Shown piece after piece: positions 1-7,025 of a stretch of 52,713 nucleotides of DNA. The translations under genes were made by a program, and so were the position numbers. Origin of the DNA: an uncultured Myxococcales bacterium (GTDB lineage: Bacteria; Myxococcota_A; Polyangia; Polyangiales; Polyangiaceae); the NCBI GenBank assembly GCA_937872925.1, contig CALMUT010000222.1:1-52713 (forward strand), read 5' to 3'. The notes under the pieces are model-generated. The model was not told the origin of the DNA, did no database searches, and worked only from the letters and a program-made list of their open reading frames with translations. The first letter of the stretch is position 1, and each line of letters begins with the position of its first letter.

Positions 1-70
1 CCCCCCCCCCCCCGCGGCCCTTCCCCCCCCGCCCCCCGGGCGCCACCCCCCCCCCCCCCCCGGCCCCCGA
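1..70. other. C-run patch at window edge, probable low-quality sequence
   Basis: The first 60-70 bases are mostly C on the plus strand, including runs of 13 and 15 C, broken by a few other bases. Just to the right the same Gly-rich coding frame uses GGC/GGT codons with normal complexity. The pattern fits poly-G miscalling on reads of the minus strand better than real Gly codons. It resembles the patch near 32.8 kb. Confidence 0.5.
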
Positions 71-518
71 CACCGCCAAACCCCCCGCCGCCGCCGCCGC
101 CACTACCGCCCGTCGCCGTGCCACCGGTCCCCGACGATCCGCCGCCTCCCGAATTGCCGGAGCCGCCGCTGTTTCCGAAACCGCCACTGCCGCCGGCGCC
201 GCCGCTGTTTCCGAAACCGCCGCTGTTGCCGGACCCGCCCGCACCCGCTTCGCCGGCATCGGCGTCTGCGTCGCTGCCCGCGTCGTTGCTTCCACCCGTG
301 CCGCCTGAGCCGCCCGCACCGCCGCTGGCTCCGGTACCGCCGACGGTGCCGGTTCCGCCCGTGCCAGTTCCGCCGCTGGCAAAACCGCCGCTACCCAGGC
401 GAGCGGTGGTTTCGGCCACCGGATCGGCGTCCTTGCTCGATACTGCGCAGCCAAGCATGAGCAGCCCTGGGCTCAGGGCCAGCAATGCAGCGGCATTGCG
501 TCGAATTCCTTGCGTCAT
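1..518 (-). CDS. Gly-rich exported lipoprotein, C-terminally truncated by window edge
   Basis: The reading frame runs leftward from an ATG at 518 and is still open at position 1. The N-terminus is a short basic stretch, then a hydrophobic core (AALLALSPGLLML) ending in a lipobox-like LGC, so the product is probably a lipoprotein. It continues as a low-complexity linker of GG[ST]GG/FGNSGG repeats with one Asp/Ala patch. This linker style is common in Polyangiales surface lipoproteins, where a functional domain follows; that domain is outside the window. The last 20 or so codons before position 1 are odd: they lie in long C runs and include Arg, Glu and Pro that break the repeat, probably a sequence-quality problem. 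No function can be assigned. Confidence 0.7.
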   Translation of the reverse strand, partial: MTQGIRRNAAALLALSPGLLMLGCAVSSKDADPVAETTARLGSGGFASGGTGTGGTGTVGGTGASGGAGGSGGTGGSNDAGSDADADAGEAGAGGSGNSGGFGNSGGAGGSGGFGNSGGSGNSGGGGSSGTGGTATGGSGGGGGGGFGGVGGRGGGGGGARGAGGEGPRGGG

Positions 519-642
519 ACAGGGCAGAGCCCCGTGCGCAGGCGGGCTTGCACAAAAAAAGTGCGCTTTGGCCGAAAACTCCCCAATTTCGCCGCGGGGC
601 GCGGGCGGACTCGCGCTCCGGCGCGGCGATCCGATGAGCCCG

Positions 643-671
643 TAAGTAGCAATCCGAAGGATGGCTACTTA
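643..671 (-). terminator. Perfect 8-bp hairpin TAAGTAGC/GCTACTTA
   Basis: TAAGTAGC at 643-650 is matched exactly by GCTACTTA at 664-671 with a 13-nt loop. It sits just past the stop of the leftward small ORF ending at 680. No T-run follows, so it is only terminator-like; it could instead be an operator or processing site upstream of the lipoprotein gene. Confidence 0.35.
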
Positions 672-679
672 TGCGATCC

Positions 680-889
680 TTAGTTGCCTTCTTTGGTGAG
701 CACCACTTGCGAGTCCGTGTGTCGCCACACGAAGGTGAGCCACGAGAAGATGTCGGCGGCGCTTTTTACGAAACGTCTGTCTACGGGCAAGTCTTTATGC
801 TCGAAGATCATGACGGAAAGTCCGTCGAGGTGGGGGAAGTATGCGTTTTGGTCGTCCCAAACGCCGATGAAGGTTTTGGGACGTTTCAT
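680..889 (-). CDS. Small hypothetical protein (69 aa)
   Basis: The frame is open from 976, but the ATG at 889 is preferred because AGAGGA lies 5 nt upstream on the minus strand. The product starts MKRPKTFIGVWDDQ, is 69 residues long, rich in aromatic residues, and has no signal peptide or membrane segment. I do not recognise a family. The surrounding 650-1020 is visibly lower in G+C than its neighbours, suggesting acquired or weakly constrained DNA. A rightward ORF (671-919) overlaps it almost completely in antisense; it lacks a comparable ribosome binding site, so the minus-strand reading was chosen, but the evidence is thin. Confidence 0.4.
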   Translation of the reverse strand: MKRPKTFIGVWDDQNAYFPHLDGLSVMIFEHKDLPVDRRFVKSAADIFSWLTFVWRHTDSQVVLTKEGN

Positions 890-1020
890 GAGCGTCCTCT
901 TTCTAAGTGTTTCACCTAGTCCGACGCGCGCAATGTGGCGGCTATTCAGGTCGTGGCCGCAGCGATGGGGATCCATGAAGCATTTCAGTGCTTTACGCTT
1001 TGCGTGGTCGGAGTGAGAAT

Positions 1021-1890
1021 TTGTCTACGACGAATATGGAGTCGGATCTTTTCTTGATGAGTCCGCCAGGCGCGGGCTTTCGCTTGCGTGGTCGCACAAA
1101 CTTCAGAAGCGCGGTCGCGCCGGATGTCGACGCGGCGCGCGCGCGGCGAGAATGGGAGCTGCTTCGGGCAGCGATTGAAGACTGTGGTGGGCGTGTGCGC
1201 GTGCTGCCGCCGGACGATGCATGGACGGGTCTGCCTTTCGCGGCTGAAGCGGGACAGCCCACTGCCGGCACGGAAGCGGGATCACCGCCGCGGTTTTTGA
1301 TTCCGCGCATGGCGTCGGCACACCGTCGGGGAGAAGCCGCGTTGTGGAGTGCGTTTGTCACGCAACTTGGCTTCGACGTGGTGACCCTTGGTGAGGGCGT
1401 GTGGGAAGCGCAGGGTGACGTGGCCGAGTTTCGCGGTACGACGCTGCTATTTTACGGGGGACGCACGGACTACGCTGGGCTGCGCGCCGCGCGCGGGCAT
1501 TTGGGCGGCGATCTCCTCGAGATCGAGATCCGAGACCCAGCCTTTCACGGCAACATGGCGCTGTTGCCGCTGCCGGCAGCCGATCGGGTCTTGGTCTGCC
1601 CCGAAGTCATTGTGGAGCCGGGCATGCAGCTGCTGGCGCACCGCTTTGGCGCCGAGCGCTTGATCCCAGTTACGGAGTCGGAGATCCGTCAGTATGCGAC
1701 GAACGGACTGCCCATCGCTGATAGCTGGATCGTACCCAGCGTAGTGCCTGCGCGGGTGCTGCGCCTCGTCGGCGAACTGGGCCTGCGCGTGCGCAGCATC
1801 GTGATGAGCGAGCTGTGCGAAAAGGCCGGCGGCGCCTCTCGCTGTCTGGTGTGTCGGATCCCCGCTGACCTCGCCCGCGGATTGGCTTAG
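1021..1890 (+). CDS. DDAH/amidinotransferase-like pentein-fold protein
   Basis: This looks like a member of the dimethylarginine dimethylaminohydrolase/amidinotransferase group of the pentein superfamily. The opening FLMSPPGAGF resembles the family N-terminus; the C-terminal GGASRC carries the expected catalytic Cys (about residue 275), and His176 sits in FHGNMALLPL, where the family usually has an H-x-D motif. Here the Asp is Asn, so activity or substrate may differ. Length (289 aa) is slightly above usual. The TTG at 1021 is chosen because GGAG lies 7 nt upstream; ATG codons at 988, 1036 and 1057 are alternatives. It converges on the FHA gene. Substrate unknown. Confidence 0.75.
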   Translation: MSTTNMESDLFLMSPPGAGFRLRGRTNFRSAVAPDVDAARARREWELLRAAIEDCGGRVRVLPPDDAWTGLPFAAEAGQPTAGTEAGSPPRFLIPRMASAHRRGEAALWSAFVTQLGFDVVTLGEGVWEAQGDVAEFRGTTLLFYGGRTDYAGLRAARGHLGGDLLEIEIRDPAFHGNMALLPLPAADRVLVCPEVIVEPGMQLLAHRFGAERLIPVTESEIRQYATNGLPIADSWIVPSVVPARVLRLVGELGLRVRSIVMSELCEKAGGASRCLVCRIPADLARGLA

Positions 1891-1899
1891 CAGATCAGT

Positions 1900-2730
1900 C
1901 TAGCGGATCCCGGCGGCCGCGCGCTTGAGCCCTTCAACCCGCGCGATGGCTTGGGACTTCTCAAGACTGTTTTCGAGTAGCGAGAGCGCGTGCAGATAGG
2001 CGTCGAGGCGATCGGCTTGCACGCCAGGCACTCGGGTCATTGCGGACTGGATGTCACGCGCGAGCGCCTCGGGCAGAAGCAGGCGGCAGTGAGCGAGGAG
2101 GTCGATGGTGTACGTGATCCAACGTGGGCTTTTCACGGCCAGCGCCAGCTCCAGCGCATAGTGAATCGAGGATTGGCGGGTGCTGTCCGCGACTTCTCCC
2201 GTGCGTTTGGCCTGCTCCAACACCTTCGCCAGGTGGGAGCGCAATAGGTTCTCGGCCTCGTCCGGTCGGCCTTCGGCCAAGGAGCGATCGGCGATTTTGC
2301 CGACCAACTCGAATACATCCGCTTTCTGCGTGCCGACGCCACCGGTGACCGCATCCCAACGCGTGCTTGGCGGTGCGGGCGGAATGCTGTCGAGGCCGTG
2401 CTGGGTCTGACGGTCTGGCGCCACCGGTGGCGTGCCCTCGATGTGCAGTTCGAGCTGTTCGCCTCCGACCACGATGTTGTCTCCGTCTTTGAGCAGCTGT
2501 GGGATCACAATGCGTTCGCCGTTGACGTACACGCCGTTGACGCTGCCCAGGTCTTCGAGCACGACTTTTTCGGCTTCCACCGTCAGCCTGGCGTGCTTGC
2601 GCGACACTCGGGGGTGGTCGAGAACAATCTGGCACGACGCGCTGCGGCCCATCAGGTACTGCCCCTCCGTGAGGAACACGTCTGCCGCGCGGTAGCGAAT
2701 GCGGACGGTGCTGAAGGGTGCTCGACTCAT
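1900..2730 (-). CDS. FHA domain protein
   Basis: Residues about 20-95 form a forkhead-associated domain: YLMGRSASCQIVL, then RVSRKHARL and GSVNGVYVNGERI, which hold the conserved G-R, S-x-x-H and N-G residues that bind phosphothreonine. The remaining 180 residues are helical and TPR-like (DEAENLLRSHLAKVLEQ and following), without a recognised enzymatic domain, so it is probably an adaptor reading Ser/Thr kinase output. It is the last gene of a three-gene leftward set: its ATG lies one base after the TAG of the TerB-like gene, suggesting translational coupling. Confidence 0.85.
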   Translation of the reverse strand: MSRAPFSTVRIRYRAADVFLTEGQYLMGRSASCQIVLDHPRVSRKHARLTVEAEKVVLEDLGSVNGVYVNGERIVIPQLLKDGDNIVVGGEQLELHIEGTPPVAPDRQTQHGLDSIPPAPPSTRWDAVTGGVGTQKADVFELVGKIADRSLAEGRPDEAENLLRSHLAKVLEQAKRTGEVADSTRQSSIHYALELALAVKSPRWITYTIDLLAHCRLLLPEALARDIQSAMTRVPGVQADRLDAYLHALSLLENSLEKSQAIARVEGLKRAAAGIR

Positions 2731-2731
2731 G

Positions 2732-3094
2732 CTAGGCGGGGGTTTCGAGGATGCTCCACTGCTCCCGCAACCACGCCAACAATCCGGCCTCGGTCGACTG
2801 GATCACATCGCTTTCGGCCACACGCACTAGAGCGACGTAGAGCGTCTCTCGGGACGTCTGGTCCGTGACCTGAGTGGCGGCCTTGCGGATCGATTCTTCA
2901 TCGGGCAGACGCTGGGCGGCCTCGTCCATGACTTGCCAGAACCTCCGCTCGCCCATGGCGAGTGCCAAGTCGCCTAGCGCTTCTTGTTCCGCGTCCGTGA
3001 AGCGCCCGTCGAGGCGAACCATCAGGCGCAGCAACGCCGCCAGGGCGACTTGGTCGTTGCCTGCCAGGTCCTTTAAGGGCAGCAGTTCCTCCAT
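2732..3094 (-). CDS. TerB-like small helical protein
   Basis: A 120-residue cytosolic protein, all helical by composition, with the layout of TerB/DjlA-N type domains: a hydrophobic helix followed by an acidic loop (MVRLDGRFTDAEQEALGDL), which in TerB families binds metal. No signal peptide. It sits between a lipoprotein gene (7 nt away) and the FHA gene (1 nt away), so all three are probably one transcript. Family assignment rests on the D-G-x(3)-D/E-E-x(2)-A pattern only; a specific role in tellurite or stress response is not implied. Confidence 0.65.
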   Translation of the reverse strand: MEELLPLKDLAGNDQVALAALLRLMVRLDGRFTDAEQEALGDLALAMGERRFWQVMDEAAQRLPDEESIRKAATQVTDQTSRETLYVALVRVAESDVIQSTEAGLLAWLREQWSILETPA

Positions 3095-3101
3095 GGGATC
3101 C

Positions 3102-3731
3102 TCACATGCCAGGGGGCCAGAGATTCTGGACGACCTCTGAGAGTTCTTTCACTGCACTGGGCGTCATGCCCGTGGAGGGGTGCGGCCACGCGAAGGTGCG
3201 GGCGTTGACCTGATTGCAAGAGAACGAGATCAGTACGTCATTGGGCGGGCCGCCAGCGGAGAACGAAAGACCCATCTCGGCGTACATGCAGTTCGTGGGT
3301 GCGCCCTCGAAGTTGCCTTCTTTGCCCAAGATGTCCGCCAGCTCTTCCTTCAGCCCCTCATCGATCACCTGAGTCTGACCCAGGATGCGAAAGCCGTGAA
3401 AGCGCGGCACGTTCTCCTGGGTCGGCGTGGCCGTGGGAGCCGTTGCCCCGACGCCCGGGATCATGCCCGGCGGGATCAAGCCCGGGGGGATCAGCTGCTG
3501 CAAACCTTGCGCCCCTTGCTGCACCCACTGCTGGATCTCCGGCGGCAGCCCCGGGATCATGCCGGGCTGTGGCGCCGCGCCAGCGGCCGGGGGCGGCGGC
3601 TCGTAGTTTTGCAGTCGGAATGCCGTCAGATTGGAAGTGGGCAGCGTGTCAAAGGGGGCTGCCGGCTTCTTCGAACAGGCCGAGGTTGCGGCCAACACGA
3701 GTACAACCGTCAGAGCGTATGCGCTTTTCAT
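3102..3731 (-). CDS. Pro-rich lipoprotein
   Basis: The ATG at 3731 is chosen because it opens a clean lipoprotein signal (MKSAYALTVVLVLAATSACSKKP, lipobox TSAC); the frame extends upstream to 3845 without coding character. After the lipid anchor comes a Pro/Gly/Met/Ile-rich segment with PPG[ML]IPG repeats (residues about 50-110), then a C-terminal domain with two Cys (TNCMYAEMG and FSCNQ) that may form a disulphide. I do not recognise the domain. First gene of the lipoprotein/TerB-like/FHA set, divergent from the epimerase gene at 3851. Confidence 0.75.
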   Translation of the reverse strand: MKSAYALTVVLVLAATSACSKKPAAPFDTLPTSNLTAFRLQNYEPPPPAAGAAPQPGMIPGLPPEIQQWVQQGAQGLQQLIPPGLIPPGMIPGVGATAPTATPTQENVPRFHGFRILGQTQVIDEGLKEELADILGKEGNFEGAPTNCMYAEMGLSFSAGGPPNDVLISFSCNQVNARTFAWPHPSTGMTPSAVKELSEVVQNLWPPGM

Positions 3732-3850
3732 GGGGCTTTTACGTAGACAGATTTCGGTCAGCCGTAAAGCACTCCGGTCCGAGGCCTCCCGAATCTGCCA
3801 AAACCCTAGTAGAACCATCGTGTCTGGCCGCATTTCGGCTTTCACGCAAC

Positions 3851-4762
3851 ATGGGAAAAGTCATCGTCAGCGGAGCCACCGGGTTCATCGGCCGTCCACT
3901 GGTCGCAGCACTCGCCGCGCGCGGTGACGAAGCCACGGTGCTCACCCGCAGTCCCGAAACAACACGCGCGCCGCCCGGTGGCCGGGTGCAGGGATGGGAT
4001 CCCACCCGCCCGGGCGAATGGTACCGCGCGATGGATGGCGCAAACGCGGTCGTGCACTTGGCCGGTGAGCGAGCGGTGGGGGCGCGCTGGACCAAGGCGG
4101 TGAAGGCGCGCATTCTCGACAGTCGCGTGCAGAGCACCGCGCGCATTGTCGAAGCCATTGCCCAGGCCAAGGACAAGCCAGCGGTATTTGTATGCGCCTC
4201 TGCGGTGGGCTTCTACGGTGACCGGTCGAGCTCGCAGCCGGCGGATGAGACTGCGCCGGCCGGTAACGATTTCTTGGCGCAGGTGTGCGCTGCCTGGGAA
4301 GCTGCGACCGAGCCCGCGCGCGTCGCTGGCGTGCGCGTGGTCAACGCGCGGATTGGGATCGTACTCGGGCCCGATGGCGGCGCCTTAGAGGAGATGGCCA
4401 AGCCATTTCGTGCGTTTGCGGGGGGACCGATCGGTTCGGGAGAGCAGATGGTGTCGTGGGTCTCCCTCGACGATGTCGTGCATGCCCTGCTCCACATGAT
4501 CGATCACGCATCGCTTTCTGGGCCAGTGAATGTGGTGGCGCCGAACGCCGTGAGCAACGCCGAGCTGTCGGCCAGCATCGGGGCCGTCCTGGCGCGACCG
4601 TCGTGGTTGCGCGTGCCCGCCTTCGCGTTGCGGGCTCGTTTTGGTGAGGGCGCCGACCCACTGCTGACGGGGCAGCGGGCCTTGCCCAAGGCATTGCAGC
4701 GCAGCGGCTACGCCTTCCGTCATCCTGAGTTGCGCGGCGCGCTGGAGGCAGCACTGCTGTAG
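3851..4762 (+). CDS. TIGR01777-type NAD(P)-dependent epimerase
   Basis: Extended short-chain dehydrogenase/reductase fold. The N-terminus VIVSGATGFIGRPL carries the GxxGxxG dinucleotide motif; ASAVGFYGD supplies the Tyr region typical of this subfamily, together with NARIGIVLGPDGGAL and MVSWVSLDDVV. This is the YfcH/SulA-like family whose substrate is not known. 303 residues, normal length. The start at 3851 is where the family N-terminus begins; the open frame reaches back to 3299 only because G+C-rich antisense sequence lacks stops. Only 5 nt separate it from the downstream channel gene, so the two are probably cotranscribed. Confidence 0.9.
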   Translation: MGKVIVSGATGFIGRPLVAALAARGDEATVLTRSPETTRAPPGGRVQGWDPTRPGEWYRAMDGANAVVHLAGERAVGARWTKAVKARILDSRVQSTARIVEAIAQAKDKPAVFVCASAVGFYGDRSSSQPADETAPAGNDFLAQVCAAWEAATEPARVAGVRVVNARIGIVLGPDGGALEEMAKPFRAFAGGPIGSGEQMVSWVSLDDVVHALLHMIDHASLSGPVNVVAPNAVSNAELSASIGAVLARPSWLRVPAFALRARFGEGADPLLTGQRALPKALQRSGYAFRHPELRGALEAALL

Positions 4763-4767
4763 AAACC

Positions 4768-5805
4768 GTGGACCTATCAACGCGTCGCGTGCTCAATGCC
4801 CTTGGGCTGTTGGCCGTCGTCATCCACGTCGGCGCATTCGGCATTTGGCTCCTGGGCGCGGGGGAGTACTCGCTTTTCGAAGCGATCTATTTCGCGATCA
4901 TCACGATTTCCACGGTCGGCTATGGGGAGCTGCCCCATTTGGATAAACACCCGCTCGCACGCATCTACACCGGCGGGTTCATCATCACCGGCATCGGTGC
5001 CATCGCGTATTTTCAATCCACTCTGACGGCTCTTTTAATCGAGGGTGTCATTGGTCGAGTCTGGCGGAGACGACGCATGCAAAGGCAGATCAAGAATTTG
5101 AGCGGGCACTTCGTGGTTGCGGGCTGCGGTCGCACGGGCAAGTACGTCGTCGAAGAACTCGCCGCGACTGGGCGAGACTACGTTGTGGTGGATCGTGACC
5201 GCCACCTCTTGGAGGAATTGGCGACTGCCTTGGGCGGCAACATGCTGTACGTAGTCGGTGACGCAACCGAAGACCACACGCTGCTCGACGCGGGCATCAA
5301 GACGGCCGCGGGCCTGGTGGCCGCGCTTTCGGACGACAAGGACAATCTATTCGTTGCCCTCTCGACCCGAAGCCTCAACCCGCGCGTGCGTATCGTGTCC
5401 AAGGCCATTGATCTGGAAAACGAACCCAAGCTGCTGCGCGCGGGAGCGGACACCACGGTCAGCCCCAATCGCATCGGCGGACATCGGTTGGTCAGCGAGT
5501 TGGTGCGACCAAAGGTGACGCGCTTCTTGGACAATATGCTGCGGGTGACCGAAAACCTTTGGTTCGAAGAGGTCGAGATCCACGAAGGGTCCCGCTGGGT
5601 CGGTCAGACTCTGAGAGATCTGCCGATTCGCGATCGCACCAACTTGCTGGTGATCGCCCTGCATCAGCCCGACGGTCGCTACATTTACAATCCCTCGCCG
5701 GACCTGCCACTCAAAGCCGGTGTGCAGCTGATCGTGATGGGTGAACTGGACGGCGTCGAAAAACTGCGGGCGATGGTCGGCGAAACCGGCGGTAAGCTGA
5801 AGTGA
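4768..5805 (+). CDS. Two-TM potassium channel with RCK (TrkA-N/TrkA-C) domains
   Basis: The GTG start gives a 345-residue protein. TM1 spans about residues 10-30, followed by the pore helix and selectivity filter ISTVGYGELP (TVGYG, residues 49-53), then TM2 (about 68-90). A cytosolic RCK domain follows with the nucleotide-binding motif VVAGCGRTGKYV and the Rossmann strand-end Asp in VVVDRD, and a TrkA-C module at 260-340. This is the MthK-like arrangement in which cytosolic ligand gates K+ flux across the inner membrane. It lies 5 nt after the epimerase gene. Confidence 0.93.
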   Translation: MDLSTRRVLNALGLLAVVIHVGAFGIWLLGAGEYSLFEAIYFAIITISTVGYGELPHLDKHPLARIYTGGFIITGIGAIAYFQSTLTALLIEGVIGRVWRRRRMQRQIKNLSGHFVVAGCGRTGKYVVEELAATGRDYVVVDRDRHLLEELATALGGNMLYVVGDATEDHTLLDAGIKTAAGLVAALSDDKDNLFVALSTRSLNPRVRIVSKAIDLENEPKLLRAGADTTVSPNRIGGHRLVSELVRPKVTRFLDNMLRVTENLWFEEVEIHEGSRWVGQTLRDLPIRDRTNLLVIALHQPDGRYIYNPSPDLPLKAGVQLIVMGELDGVEKLRAMVGETGGKLK

Positions 5806-5822
5806 GCGGCGCGCCAGCGGCG

Positions 5823-7025
5823 CTAGTTGCTGGCGAGGGGCTGCTGCCGGTGCACGTAAAAGAAGTCTCGACGCGAAGCGGTGTGCAGTAGCTCCTTCTT
5901 GTCGACGATGAAGCCCTTGAAGGCACTCTCGGCTTCGAGCTGGCCCTTCTCCCCCTGCCGGAACAGTACAATCTTGGGGAAAGACCAATTGACGTCGAGT
6001 TGCGCGACGTCGCTCGCGCCGGCGTGCTGCATGCCGTCGGCCATGGCGCGCGCGGTGGTGTGGTTGCTCACACCCACGAACAAGATACTGCCTTCGCGGT
6101 TCACGCCGACGGCCGAGCGCCGGATCACGGTTTCCCCACCGAGGGCCGCCCCCCAGCCACGCGTTTCCGCGTCCCACAGCGAAGGGTGCATGCGGTCGTC
6201 TTCGTACACGCAGGGCGGCCCCTGGCGCCACCATATCCACTCGGCCTCGTCTTGGGCGACGGTCTTGTGCGTAGCGATGCGCAGGCTGCCGTCAGCGTAC
6301 GACGCAATGGTGCAAGACTGCGGGCGCGCTTTGACCACGGTGGTGCCGCGCAGCCCGAGCCCGTAGTGGCCGTGCTGGGTCTTGAAGCCTCCATTAAAGG
6401 CCGCAAGCAGAGCGTCGTGATGCGCCTCGGGGATGAGACCGGGTCGTTCAAGATCCCGGGCATCCACAACGTTCGGCCTGGGTTCCACGGTGCCAGGCAC
6501 GAGGGAAATGCGCACGCGCGCCAGCTCGAAGGCCACGACGAAGAGCTCCGCCCAGGGGCGCGAAGCGTCGGGGTGCAGCAGCGTTTTGGCCATCACGCTG
6601 GGCTCAGTGGGACGCCGTGGATCGGCCACGGGCACCCACACGCCGTCCACCGCGGTCTTGGTCTTTTCGTGCATGGGTGCCACGCCCGGCGGACGGAACG
6701 GGGGCCGAGGCGTGGCGGTGGCGGCCGCGGCCAAAGACGCGCTCGGGGCGGGCGGCGGGATCTGGGGTGCGCTCCAGGCCGGTGCGGGGGGCTGGTCCGA
6801 ACGCAGCAAGCGGTTGGCGCGGTCTTCCAGGCCGTAGGCGAAGATCTCCAGCCGCTCTACGGCGCGCGCGCCCACCACGGCCCGCAAGCCGTCCGCGAAC
6901 ATCGGCCCGAGCCAGGGCACCCGATGTACGAGCAGCCACAGTAGCGGCACGCTCACCAGACCGCCGAGCGCGAGGACCAGAACACGGCGTTTCCAGCGCC
7001 GCTGCTTGTGAGATCGGTTGCTCAC
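5823..7025 (-). CDS. Membrane-anchored phosphodiester glycosidase (NAGPA-like)
   Basis: 400 residues. A basic N-terminus and one TM helix (about 14-33) anchor the protein, followed by a Pro/Ala-rich linker to about 125. The C-terminal part is a NAGPA-type domain, the family of GlcNAc-1-phosphodiester alpha-N-acetylglucosaminidase: LLAAFNGGFKTQHGHYGLG, SAVGVNREGSILFVGV and AQLDVNWSF match the conserved blocks, so it probably cleaves a sugar-phosphodiester in the envelope; substrate unknown. Its ATG overlaps the stop of the upstream helical-repeat gene by 4 bp (ATGA). A second family member lies at 12815-14524. Confidence 0.82.
   Translation of the reverse strand: MSNRSHKQRRWKRRVLVLALGGLVSVPLLWLLVHRVPWLGPMFADGLRAVVGARAVERLEIFAYGLEDRANRLLRSDQPPAPAWSAPQIPPPAPSASLAAAATATPRPPFRPPGVAPMHEKTKTAVDGVWVPVADPRRPTEPSVMAKTLLHPDASRPWAELFVVAFELARVRISLVPGTVEPRPNVVDARDLERPGLIPEAHHDALLAAFNGGFKTQHGHYGLGLRGTTVVKARPQSCTIASYADGSLRIATHKTVAQDEAEWIWWRQGPPCVYEDDRMHPSLWDAETRGWGAALGGETVIRRSAVGVNREGSILFVGVSNHTTARAMADGMQHAGASDVAQLDVNWSFPKIVLFRQGEKGQLEAESAFKGFIVDKKELLHTASRRDFFYVHRQQPLASN

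Noticed and set aside
118..645. Pro-rich rightward ORF
   Set aside because: It is the complement of the Gly-rich lipoprotein linker on the minus strand; Pro-Pro-x repeats are the expected antisense of GGx repeats.
671..919. Rightward ORF overlapping the small hypothetical gene
   Set aside because: It lacks a well-spaced ribosome binding site while the antisense frame has AGAGGA at 5 nt. The choice is weak and could be reversed.
3299..3850. N-terminal extension of the epimerase
   Set aside because: The extension is antisense to the Pro-rich lipoprotein, and the family N-terminus begins at the ATG at 3851.
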